Below, one piece after another: positions 28,166-37,463 of a stretch of DNA of 37,584 nt; the stretch's first letter is position 1, and each line of letters begins with the position of its first letter. Source of the DNA: Acrasis kona. Its lineage: Eukaryota; Heterolobosea; Eutetramitea; Acrasida; Acrasidae. Location: NCBI GenBank assembly GCA_026419775.2, contig JAOPGA020001164.1, positions 1 through 37,584 on the forward strand, written 5' to 3'. The position numbers and the translations under genes were made by a program. Below the pieces are notes generated by a model, which did no database searches, was not told the origin of the DNA, and saw only the letters and a program-made list of their open reading frames with translations.

Positions 28166-30190
28166 ATGAAGCTTGTAAGGGACACTATCACTCGAAAAGA
28201 TGACTAACCTCTATAGTATTACTTTGGAGAGGAACAGACATGCTATTTATTAAATTTCAAGGACACATGGATATTATTTGATTGCCCTTTGGAAATCCAA
28301 TCACTTCTCCATCTAACTCCTTGCTCCACAACAACAACACGATTAAGGAAGGACGAGTTTATAAAAACAAAAGATTGTGTCGCGTCCCCATTTACCTATA
28401 TTAAAGATTATGATCAAATTAAAGTTCAAGTGCCAAAAATCCTAGAACAAGGATCAACTTTTGACGTTTCTAAAATTGATGTCGTGGTCATATCGAATCC
28501 ACAAAACATGTTAGCCTTGCCATACCTCACATCCAACCCATCCTTCAACGGGACCATTTACGCGACGGAACCAACGACGCAGATAGGAAGAAAATTCATG
28601 GAGGAGTTAATTACAAACATTAAAAGAGGTCACCACCAGGAATTACAATCTCATGATACCTCAAAGACTTTAATCAAGGCACTCACAAAAGAAGAGGAGG
28701 AACTACATAAAAAGTACAACGAGCAGTGGTTGTGTTTGTATGACCAAAAAATGATTAATCAATGTATACAAAAAATTAGCATCTTGTCTTTTTCTCAATC
28801 TGTCAACATCTTTGGTTCTTTTAAAATAAAAGCTGTTAGTAGCGGTTACAGTTTAGGTAGCAGTAATTGGGTCATACAAACAGAATTTGAAAAGATTGTT
28901 TTCTTGGGCGCAAGTTCAACTGCAACTACGAGACATCCAGAGCCGTTGGCTTTTAGAGAATTAAAAAATGCAGATTTATGTATTCTATCTCAAATAAATA
29001 AACACGAGGGTCACGTAAAAAGTGTCCTCAATGACCCAAGAATCACTCATGTTGATTGTTCTGTTACTGAAAATATGTTGAATGAACTTTGTAGCCATGT
29101 TGGTATGGTTGTTGGTGGTGGTGGCGATGCTTTGATACCCTGCCTGAGTAGTGGGCTAGTATATGATTTGATTGATTTTATTAGAAATTATTTGAATACA
29201 ATCAACTTGCAGTCCACGAATCTTTACTTTGTGTCACCAGTGGCTAATCACTCCCTCGCATATAGTAATATTTCTAGTGAGTGGTTATGCTCAAACAAAC
29301 AACAAAGAGCATTTGTAGCAGAGGCGCCATTTTCTCATCAGAGTATGGTTAAGACTAAACAATTGTTTCTCTTCGACGGCGTTGATAAGGATTTTGCTAA
29401 TACTTTGCTTAATAACAGAGCTAATCCTTGTGTCATATTTTGTGGTCATCCTTGTATGAGGTTTGGCGATATTCTACATTTAATAAAAATAATGTCTGCT
29501 GGTGCAAAGAACGCACTGATTAGTATTGACGGAGATCTGACTTCATTTGATAAACTTGTTTCTCCATTTTTGACTCCAGACACGAAAATGAGATTTGTCA
29601 ATTGTCCTATAGATTTGAAGCTGAAAAGATCTGAAATTGTACAACTCTTGAAAGAGATTGCTCCTCGTAAATTGGCTATCTCTCGTCAAGTCCAATCGTC
29701 TATAGATACAAAGAGTATTAAGAACTCGGTTGGCCAGATCGTCGTCCTTGAAGCTGGTGTACCTTCTCATATTCAAAATAATAAAAGAAAATTTGAGCAG
29801 GCACACATCATGCCCGATCTTGCGAAACAAATCACTCCTCGCCAAGTAAAAGGATGTCATGTTTCAAGGGTGGTTGGGTGCTTAGAGGCGAGAGATGGTG
29901 ATTATAGATTAACCAAAAGAACAAAGAACACGTCTTTGGAAGACACGCCTGGCGAATTGTTTGGTGATCAGATAAAAATCGATCTGGTTGTAAGGGCGCT
30001 ACAAAGCCAGGGTTACGAAGTCAACACTGTTCCTTTGGACAATGACCGTTTTGGCACATATCAAATTGATATACCAATGATAGATAGTCGTATCATATTC
30101 TCACCGGACAGGACTAATGTCGAGGCACCCAACTCCGAGCTAAGAAAGCACCTCAAGACCACATTAATGAAGAATTATGTTGTGTTATAA
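28166..30190 (+). CDS. INTS9: Integrator complex subunit 9
   Basis: INTS9 is the inactive metallo-beta-lactamase/beta-CASP partner of the endonuclease INTS11 in Integrator, which cleaves snRNA precursors and nascent transcripts. A tiny first exon of three codons (28166-28174, MKL) joins over a 42-nt intron (GTAAGG..gactaacctctATAG) to 28217-30190, giving 660 residues against 658 in human. The spliced N-terminus MKLYYFGEEQTCYLL..ILFDCPLE aligns with human MKLYCLSGHPTLPC. Further matches include DVVVISNPQNMLALPYLT, GTIYATEPTTQIGRKFMEEL, SSGYSLGSSNWVIQ, LYFVSPVANHSLAYS, EWLCSNKQ, VIFCGHPCMRFGD and CPIDLKL. The zinc-binding HxHxDH motif is missing, as expected for INTS9. Confidence 0.96.
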
Positions 30191-30489
30191 ATAATTAATT
30201 TACAATGAATGTTTAGCGATATTTTATCAATGAATTATTATGCACTTTATTGTATTACAACAAGTCCTGTTCTTACAATCATTTTAGGAGGGAATTACTC
30301 TTTGTTGGTGGGCGATGATGTAAATCGAGATTCAGAAGCTGGATGCAGAGACGCATCCTTTGATCATTCTAGCTTTATAGTTTTTTTACCGTCGAATTTT
30401 TGGACTGTAAGTGCCTCCGAAGCTGATAAACTCCGTTATTTTTTTGTAAATTGAAATATAGTAGTTTTCCCTCAAACAGGAGAGAACAG
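30191..30489 (+). other. Space after INTS9 with a possible upstream exon of the MHYT gene
   Basis: A 66-codon ATG frame at 30209-30406 (starts MFSDILSMNYYALYC, then ..RDSEAGCRDASFDHSSFIVF) ends at a good GTAAGT donor. It could join in phase to the ATG at 30490 through an 83-nt intron. It starts 18 bp after the INTS9 stop, which would leave INTS9 almost no 3' UTR of its own. I treat it as a possible alternative first exon or an unrelated small frame. Confidence 0.3.
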
Positions 30490-32668
30490 ATGAACTCAAC
30501 AAGTACAGTCATACTAAAGCAGGAATGGGACTACTGGTATGTGTTTATGAGTTATGCTATCAGCTTCTTCGGAAGTTACACCGTTTTAAAACTTGCCTCA
30601 CAAATAAAAAATGCTTCCAACATCTTGTCAAGAATGTTTTGGATAATTAGCGGAGGGACAGTAAATGGTATCGGTTCAGTCTGGGGAATGCACTTTATAG
30701 GTAAGGAGATTTTTCTGTGTAACGAATGTAATTCTGATGCTAAGGTTTGATGGCTCTAACCCTAATCGATGAGACACAAAATACACATGTGGACGTGCAT
30801 TATAGCTACAGTATAACCCCTCTATCAGCGGTTGTGTCATCAGTGGCATGCACTCTTGGAATGTTAATAACGGCCATTCCGTTCTTCTTCTCTCAGTTAA
30901 GAGATGCATTAAAAAACCAACACAAACGACAAATTGACGACCAAGCCAAATCTAAGGAGGAAGTAGAGGGTCTCATCAAAGGAAAGAAAATACGACCGGA
31001 GCTCAGGCGACAAGTAACTACGACGGAAATGTTTGTTAATCACCTCGATGCGTTCAAAAAAATTGATCTGCTTAAACTTTTCCACGATATATCAAAAACA
31101 GTACCCACCATTAACCAGTATATTACAGAAAATACAGAAGCACCTGACATTCACAACTCAGCAAGCGAAGATTTGACGACAAGTGACGATTATTTCGAAG
31201 ACAATTCATTCAACACATTAAATCCAGCTCTTACGGAACTCACCGATGATGAGGATCGCTTCAATGTTAGTGAAATGATGTCGTATAACGATAATGCTTC
31301 CGTGGTTATACCGTTTGAAGATGATCTGATAATAGAGCCTCCTAAAAAAATTGATTGGAAGAAAGAAGTCAAGACAAGATCTATAGCATTTATCAGAAAC
31401 CATTTACTGCCCAGCTTATTGGGAGATAGCGATAAACCACATTTCCTTCAAATCTTACTTGGATCCCTTTTCCTATGTAGCGGAGTCGTCTCTATGCATT
31501 ATTATGGAATGATGGCGTTGGAGACTTCTGGCTTCACATTACGGTTCGAAATGGCTAACATTATTGGATGTTGCATTTTGGCATATGTAGCAGGCTTACT
31601 AAGCTTATGGTTGTGTTTCAACTTACAAGGAACCATTACTCAGATATTTAGTGCTCTTTTGTTAGGAGCTGGTCTCACAGGGTAAGTAACACATGTTATG
31701 TAAGCAAGTACTTAATGATTAGCATGCATTACTTGGGTATGTCAGGCACATCGTATCTGTATGACAAGAGCTTATATAACCCAAGAATATCTGGTCTCAC
31801 ATCTTTTCAGATACTGCTAGCTGTCAGCTTAACCACTTGTTTATGGTGTTGCATTATGATCCTACTAATAACTGTTGTACAATCTCAAGAACGAATCGAG
31901 ATTGCTGATAAAATAAAAGAGCTCACATTGGAGACAAAAAAGAACGAAAAGCTGCTTTCTAACATTCTACCAACTGCTGTTATCAAAAAAATAAAAGACA
32001 AAAGGTATTTGGATATGGTTTATGAAGAACACAGATCCGCGACTGTGGTAGTCGCCAAAATAAGCGACTTTAGTCAGATTTATCAAAAATCTGCTCCAAA
32101 ATTTATAGTGACTCTGCTACATTCTTTATTTTCTCAGTTTGAAGCTGACACACTGGACTTGGGGTGTGAAAAAATAAAAACAATGGGCGGTTGTTACATT
32201 GCAGTATCTGGTATGCTTACAGCGAACAAGGAGCATGCAGAGGTTGGCCTTAAATTGGCTTTAGCAATGAACAAGACAGTACAGGAATTCAATAATTTAT
32301 TCAACGAGTTTCGATCACGCGCACGAAGTTCCGAACCGACTGATGACGCATGCATTAGGCCAAGAGCCTCGAAAGATTTTACAATATCTTTACAACTTGG
32401 AATAAGTTCTGGCAAAGTCGTTTCTGGAGTAATCGTAAGTCTTTGATTGATGCAAAAATAATTATTGAAGGGTGCCAATAAACTGTGCTTTGACATATGG
32501 GGGAAGACGGTGACTACTGCCAATACTCTTTGTGACATTGCCCCATCAAACAAGATTGCAGTGTCTAATTCAACTTTTTTGAGATTATGCAGGAAGTATA
32601 AATTTACACAAATAGACACATCGGGGAATTTTCAAGTTGGTACTTTGTGCTACACATTAAATGAATAA
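30490..32668 (+). CDS. MHYT-domain membrane protein with a degenerate class III cyclase domain
   Basis: Exons 30490-30700, 30745-31681, 31723-32434 and 32471-32668, with introns of 44, 41 and 36 nt, give 685 residues. The N-terminal membrane part carries three MHYT-type motifs (GMHFIG, SMHYYGMMAL and GMHYLGMSG, the last formed across a junction). This architecture was proposed to bind copper and sense O2, CO or NO. A roughly 200-residue acidic cytosolic loop is inserted between the first and second motifs. After the last membrane segment comes a signalling-helix-like KELTLETKKNEKLLSNILPTAV and a cyclase domain (about 488-685). Both metal Asp are lost: VVVAKISDF has Lys where ADI is expected, and KIKTMGGCYIAVSG has Gly for Asp. 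The VNxASR site reads VTTANTL. Catalysis is therefore unlikely. The start at 30490 fits MHYT proteins. Confidence 0.85.
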
Positions 32669-32711
32669 ATTGCCCTTGGTGATGTACATTGTATAGACGA
32701 AAATGGAGTTT

Positions 32712-33256
32712 TTATTTGGACGTACCCTGCGATAGAATGGATACAACTTCCTTAACGTCCAATTGTAAGCCTATCACCAGGTCGCAGGATGGTTTTAATG
32801 TGTTTGACTTCTTGATCTTTTCTCTCATCTTGCTTCTATTTTGTGCACTGTTAATTAACACTTTTGTTGAGGCAGTTGAAGGGTTTTTTAATGCTTCTAT
32901 CTCCTCTATGATTGATATTAGTAAAGATTCTCTTTTAGGACAACCTCTACGATCAGCAACGACATGCTTTTGAAGGCTTGATAGTCTCCGGTAGGGCCAT
33001 CTAAACTTTTAGATAACGTATTATGAAGTGAACAATACCTATTTATATTTAATCTTCTACATGTCTTTTTCAGAAAAGATTCCGAGATTCGTAGGTTTTT
33101 TGCGGCCTCACTAACAAATGTTTTAATTGTCGGTACAGTTGCTACTTACCTTATGGGAAAGGAGAACTGGTTTTGAATATCGTGGAATGTAAACCTATCT
33201 GGCTTGGTACTAGAGTTACTCTCGCTTTCCAAAGTACAACAGTCATGAGAACACAT
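32712..33256 (-). CDS. RWP-RK domain transcription factor
   Basis: Three short exons (33256-33150, 33110-33039, 33000-32712), with introns of 39 and 38 nt, give 155 residues in one consistent phase. The spliced product holds a complete RWP-RK domain at about 20-70: FTFHDIQNQFSFPIS|EAAKN, LRISESFLKKTCRRLNINR|WPYRRLSSLQK (bars mark junctions). The signature itself (RWPYRR, against the usual RWPxRK) is created only by splicing out the second intron, which is strong support for the model. RWP-RK proteins are DNA-binding regulators known from plants, algae and some protists (nitrogen response, gamete fate). A basic helical tail (IIEEIEALKN.., NRSKMREKIKKSN) follows. The stop is 43 bp from that of the MHYT gene. 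A hAT transposon lies just upstream. Confidence 0.88.
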
Positions 33257-33316
33257 ATGATGTTTATAATGAAATATTTAACTGGTTGGCATCAGAATAT
33301 ATTTGAGAGAATATAT

Positions 33317-33324
33317 TCTAACGG
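33317..33324. repeat. Left target-site duplication of the hAT element
   Basis: TCTAACGG, identical to 37456-37463 on the far side of the element. Eight bp is the duplication length made by hAT transposases. Confidence 0.85.
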
Positions 33325-33334
33325 CAGTGCTCTC
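33325..33334 (+). repeat. Left terminal inverted repeat of the hAT element
   Basis: CAGTGCTCTC, matched in inverse orientation at the right end. Similarity stops after 10 bases, which is short but within the hAT range. Confidence 0.8.
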
Positions 33335-33644
33335 GGAATCCATGAATCCCGCAATATTCTCTAGCTTGTCCTTTCGGGGAAACATGTCAAACTCATGATT
33401 TGTGAAGAAATAGGATTACCTAATAAGATCATGGCAACTCACACCTCCCATAATGTATTTAAAAACTATATATCGTGTATATATAAACACAACTTATAAG
33501 CATTTGTTGGGGTCAAAGTGACCTTTGTTGAGTGTCTGGCTAGTTCATTAATGTCACTGTCGTTTTAGATACTTGGATATATTTTCTCTGTTTTTCTACT
33601 TGTCTTTTTGCCAGTTTGAAGAAACAAGTTAATAATAAAAGTCC

Positions 33645-36600
33645 TTAGTTTAATTTATATTTATTCATAAATTGCTTTTGAGGGTTGGGTTTTAACTTTT
33701 TTGTGGCAGCTTCGCCATTATGGTCAGAGTGGTAAGGTCGCTTGCTAGGAGAGTTTATTCTTGGTGTGTGTTGTTGTGGAGGTAGTGGACTTTCCCAAAT
33801 AAATGTAGGTGTACGAGGTGTTGCAATTTGCGGCGCCTGCGTTTGGAAGTTTGATTTTTGGGGTGTCATGATTTGAATTGTTGGTGTTTGAGGTGCTGTG
33901 AAGTTTGGATACGAGTTCGGTGTGTGAGGTGTTGATCTTTGCGAAACCAACGAATTAGATGTTCTTTTTTGTGTAGGCGTTTGAGGTGTTAGCAGATGGT
34001 AGTTGTAATTACTTGGTGTTGATAAAAGAATGTTGGAGGTTGGTGTCCTTGCGGCAAAGAAATTTAATTCTGTTGGATGTAGAGTTGAACTTGGTGTGGA
34101 TGGTGTTGATGGTGTGGATGGCATTGCGGTTGCCCTCTTCTGTGGCGTTGAGGTTGGTGCATTGTTGTTAATGTTATTATCTTGTTGTCCACGGTTGCCT
34201 TCGGTTTGATGAATATTTACAAATCGTTGAACTCCCGCGTCAATGTTACAAAGTGGTGAAATCTGATAAAAATCTTTCAATGTTATGGTTTGGCTTTTGA
34301 AAGATGATCGAGGGGGTTGTGGAGTTGATGTTTGTAGAGTTCGTGGGATTTGTGGGGTTTGTGAATGTGAATCTGTTGACTGTTGTGAGTGGGGTACTAT
34401 ATCTAAAAACCTTGTAGCAAATTGTACAATATCTGTTTTCTGGTAAAATTGAAACAGTTCATGCTGTGTTCGAGGGATTTGCACGGATGGAAATACTTTA
34501 AGCTCAATGAGTATTTCGGCAGTCTTGATCATGTTCGGTACAGTTGTTATAATTTTTGACCGCTCGTTCACTTGAATATCATCTCGGTAAGTATCTGAGA
34601 TTCTCAACCGCTCAATGCATCGCTCTGCCAAAACTCTTCCTGGATTATTGCGCAACTCAATTTCCCTTCTCCTTTTCTCAGCATGTCTCTCGGCTTCCTG
34701 TAAAATTCTTTTCATTCTCTCATGGTACTCGGACTGTTCTGGATTTCTACCATTTTTTTCCAATGCTTGCTTTTTTTGGGACTTGTAAATGTCTTTGCGT
34801 GCTTTCTTGTACTCATTGTCATTAATCTCAAGTTCTTCAATGTACGAAGAATTTTTAAATAACTTCACCATCAAATTGATTGATTTTGGGAGTCGGTTAA
34901 TAAACCCAGGGTAATTAAAAGTAGAGAATGCACACTCAACAGGTTCAGAGCTCACACAAATGCTGGCATAGAAAGATGTCCACCTTCTTTTTAGTTCAGA
35001 GTTGTTTGCAAATAAATCAATTGGCCCTTCTAATTGCAACACATCTTCCATCTCGCTTTTGAATTCGTACAGGTTGGCTATATCTACTTTTGAACGCTCA
35101 ATGGGGTCTAACTGTAAAAGATATTTAATCACATCACGACAATATTTTGTTGATCCCATAGAAGCAAGGTACAATGGATGGCCTTTTGTATCCCAGTCTT
35201 TCAAAAGCTTTTTATGTTCTTCACAAGCCTTTGATCCCATACTCTTAGAACTTGACAAAAACAGCTCCATCAACTCTTGTTGTGAAAGGTCATCTTCACT
35301 TGGTGTGTATTGTGTAACCCAACTGTAAGTAGTTGTAAAGAATACATGAGGGTAATCAATAATTGTATGCAACAAGTCCTTTGCATCATTATATATCTCC
35401 CTCATTTGATCTGCAACAAAACCATTAAACTTCCTTGTTCGATGGAATAACCGTGAAAAATATCCACTTTGCATTTCTGCAATTAATCGCACAGCAAGAG
35501 CAATCTTAGTGTTTGTGAAAAATTTCAATACATTAGACCATTGTGTATTACTGCTATCATCGTTAGATTGGGCTGCAAATGTTAGACATGTCCTTTTAAA
35601 GCAATCCCATCGTTTCACTAAGATGATTGCAAGAACACCAAGGGAATTCCATCGAATATCAATTAATAGTTTGACTTTTTGTACTTGATTTTCATTCTTA
35701 TGTGCAACTTCTTCAAAATCCAAAAGAAGATCTAAAATCTCTTGACAAAAATTACTACTGCTATATGCTTTAAGCCAATCTATATCTTCGTCATGTGCCG
35801 CATTAAGTTGGATGATAGGATAAATGTGCTGCCAATTAGATGACAAAAATGTTGAAATTTTTCTCATCTGATTCCAAATGTAACCTTTTTCAAAACCAAG
35901 TTCTAACTCCAAACCATTTACAGCATGTTGAATCTCTAGTGACCAAGTATGTTGACTACAATTGCCTTTAACCGATTGACGAGTAGGTTCGTTTGTAGAA
36001 TTTTGCATTAGTCGAACAGCAGAAAAATTCGATTCAGTATTGTCACACATATTGACACCGATCTGCTTTATAGTGTGCTTTTGCACAAGGCTTTGAAGAG
36101 TTTTCTTGATTGTTTCTGAAGTCTCGTCCTCTGTCTTGACAATATCTAGAACTGCAATTTTTGGAGTGCATCCAAGCTGCAAAGCACGCTTAGATATTTT
36201 CAGTTGTTTTTTTTCAAGAAGCAACCTTTTATTTGGTACTATATTTGATATTCTATCAACTTCGCTCTGATGTGTCTGTATTAATAAATCATCTAGAGGC
36301 CTAGTGTATGTAGCAATGCAACCTAACATGTGTCCTTGTGCTATTGTAGTGTAGTCGAACATGAAATGAGAAAATTGTTCGGAAAGATCACGTCCAATGT
36401 TGTGGTCAACTAATGAAAGAATTATTTGTTGGTGGACAGCAATAGTGCTTGCACAAGGAGTAGAATAAAGCTTTGGTACCTTTCCATTGATTTGAAGAAG
36501 TGTCTTTTGTGCCTCTTTCAAGGCATTGGCAGTTCCTATATCTGACGACTTTAACTTTGATTGAAATAGAATAACTTTTTTCATAAATGCATGATCATAC

Positions 36601-37163
36601 GTTTTACCGTCGATCATTGTTTGAACTGGGACAAGTTCTGCATACTTATCAACAACAAGTTTTAAAGCTTTATTTTGTTCAGTTAATTCTTTGATTCGGT
36701 CTGAATGCTTTTCTTCTGTTGGCCTCAAAAACATTCCATTCTCTGTAAACATCACTGTGGAATTTTTAATGTTTACAGAAAGGGTACTTGAAGCATTTTC
36801 GTTTGGACTCACTTGATTTTGGTACATTTTTTGACAATGTTGTTCTAATATTGATGCTGTGCATAAACTATTATAAATGTCTTTTCTGTGCTCCCCAAAT
36901 ATGTGTTGCTCAATTGCTTGTTTTGAATTAAATGTTCGTTCACAGAAAACACAGTGAAAATGTATTTTGTCGTGTGGTTCTTTAGGTTCTAATCTTCTAT
37001 TCGGGTAAGATGTACATCTTTGAAAACATTTATCAATGGACTCTGCTGTGAAGTGCTTTATCAGTTTTGGAACTTTGTGCCGAGTATTAGCAGAACGTGT
37101 CGGTAATGGGTTGTGAGGATTTAATTCATCCAAATCTAATTGTTGAAATAGTTGTGGTTGCAT
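33645..37163 (-). CDS. hAT transposase with N-terminal C2H2 finger and Thr/Pro-rich tail
   Basis: A single 1172-codon exon. A C2H2 finger at 71-92 (C-x2-C-x12-H-x4-H) probably reads the element's ends. The RNase H-like core is recognisable. Its first Asp is D270 in HFMFDYTTIAQG and its second is D374 in MCDNTESNFSA (the DN-x-N-like motif). C-x2-H is at 402-405 (CSQHTWSLEIQHAVNG) and RWNS at 504-507. The C-terminal dimerisation motif is SSEPVECAFSTFNYPG, like the hAT SxxxSERVFS region. A charged helix (about 775-840) and about 200 residues of Thr/Pro/Gln-rich low complexity (repeated TPSTP, TPQTP) follow; this tail is unusual for hAT. No break is seen in the frame. Confidence 0.87.
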   Translation of the reverse strand: MQPQLFQQLDLDELNPHNPLPTRSANTRHKVPKLIKHFTAESIDKCFQRCTSYPNRRLEPKEPHDKIHFHCVFCERTFNSKQAIEQHIFGEHRKDIYNSLCTASILEQHCQKMYQNQVSPNENASSTLSVNIKNSTVMFTENGMFLRPTEEKHSDRIKELTEQNKALKLVVDKYAELVPVQTMIDGKTYDHAFMKKVILFQSKLKSSDIGTANALKEAQKTLLQINGKVPKLYSTPCASTIAVHQQIILSLVDHNIGRDLSEQFSHFMFDYTTIAQGHMLGCIATYTRPLDDLLIQTHQSEVDRISNIVPNKRLLLEKKQLKISKRALQLGCTPKIAVLDIVKTEDETSETIKKTLQSLVQKHTIKQIGVNMCDNTESNFSAVRLMQNSTNEPTRQSVKGNCSQHTWSLEIQHAVNGLELELGFEKGYIWNQMRKISTFLSSNWQHIYPIIQLNAAHDEDIDWLKAYSSSNFCQEILDLLLDFEEVAHKNENQVQKVKLLIDIRWNSLGVLAIILVKRWDCFKRTCLTFAAQSNDDSSNTQWSNVLKFFTNTKIALAVRLIAEMQSGYFSRLFHRTRKFNGFVADQMREIYNDAKDLLHTIIDYPHVFFTTTYSWVTQYTPSEDDLSQQELMELFLSSSKSMGSKACEEHKKLLKDWDTKGHPLYLASMGSTKYCRDVIKYLLQLDPIERSKVDIANLYEFKSEMEDVLQLEGPIDLFANNSELKRRWTSFYASICVSSEPVECAFSTFNYPGFINRLPKSINLMVKLFKNSSYIEELEINDNEYKKARKDIYKSQKKQALEKNGRNPEQSEYHERMKRILQEAERHAEKRRREIELRNNPGRVLAERCIERLRISDTYRDDIQVNERSKIITTVPNMIKTAEILIELKVFPSVQIPRTQHELFQFYQKTDIVQFATRFLDIVPHSQQSTDSHSQTPQIPRTLQTSTPQPPRSSFKSQTITLKDFYQISPLCNIDAGVQRFVNIHQTEGNRGQQDNNINNNAPTSTPQKRATAMPSTPSTPSTPSSTLHPTELNFFAARTPTSNILLSTPSNYNYHLLTPQTPTQKRTSNSLVSQRSTPHTPNSYPNFTAPQTPTIQIMTPQKSNFQTQAPQIATPRTPTFIWESPLPPQQHTPRINSPSKRPYHSDHNGEAATKKLKPNPQKQFMNKYKLN

Positions 37164-37278
37164 GAATGTGTTAAGTGTGGAAGTGTTGTGATTTCAAACA
37201 AATTTATTGATCTCTACATTTCATCATTCACCTCTCATCCTTCAACCGTCCAACCTGTAACTGCCTCTATATTTCTCT

Positions 37279-37450
37279 GTGCTCTCAACGTTGCTTCTAA
37301 ATATTAATTAACGGACCCGCCGCTAACCCTGAAAGCTAAATTTTGGTGCCGCTTATGGTACCTGCCTTCTATAGTGCTACCCCTTATAGTATTTCCAGAG
37401 ACTTAAATCCTCCGTGCCACCGCTATGGGAAAATTCAACGTTGAGAGCAC
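37279..37450. repeat. 15-bp perfect inverted repeat at the right subterminal region of the hAT element
   Basis: GTGCTCTCAACGTTG at 37279-37293 is the exact reverse complement of 37436-37450, which includes the right terminal repeat. The region between has three related motifs (GCCGCTAACC, GCCGCTTATGG, ACCGCTATGG). Such subterminal repeats are typical transposase-binding arrays in hAT elements, and this end also carries the transposase promoter. Confidence 0.75.
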
Positions 37451-37455
37451 TGCTG
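37443..37455 (-). repeat. Right terminal inverted repeat of the hAT element
   Basis: GAGAGCACTGCTG; its reverse complement CAGCAGTGCTCTC contains the left end's CAGTGCTCTC preceded by an extra CAG. Confidence 0.8.
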
Positions 37456-37463
37456 TCTAACGG
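37456..37463. repeat. Right target-site duplication of the hAT element
   Basis: TCTAACGG, identical to 33317-33324. Confidence 0.85.

Larger units (their letters stand above)
33325..37455 (-). mobile_element. hAT-superfamily DNA transposon, 4131 bp, apparently complete
   Basis: The element is bounded by identical 8-bp duplications (TCTAACGG). Its ends are short inverted repeats: left CAGTGCTCTC, right reading inward CAGCAGTGCTCTC, so the right end carries one extra CAG. CAG..CTG termini and an 8-bp duplication are hAT hallmarks. One long transposase gene fills most of it on the minus strand. Subterminal regions of 320 bp (left) and 292 bp (right) hold short repeats, including a 15-bp inverted repeat at the right. 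An open transposase frame and identical duplications suggest recent insertion. Confidence 0.88.

Noticed and set aside
33257-33316. Part of the transposon's left end
   Set aside because: The 8-bp duplication at 33317-33324 and the CAG terminus at 33325 place this stretch outside the element, as host promoter sequence.
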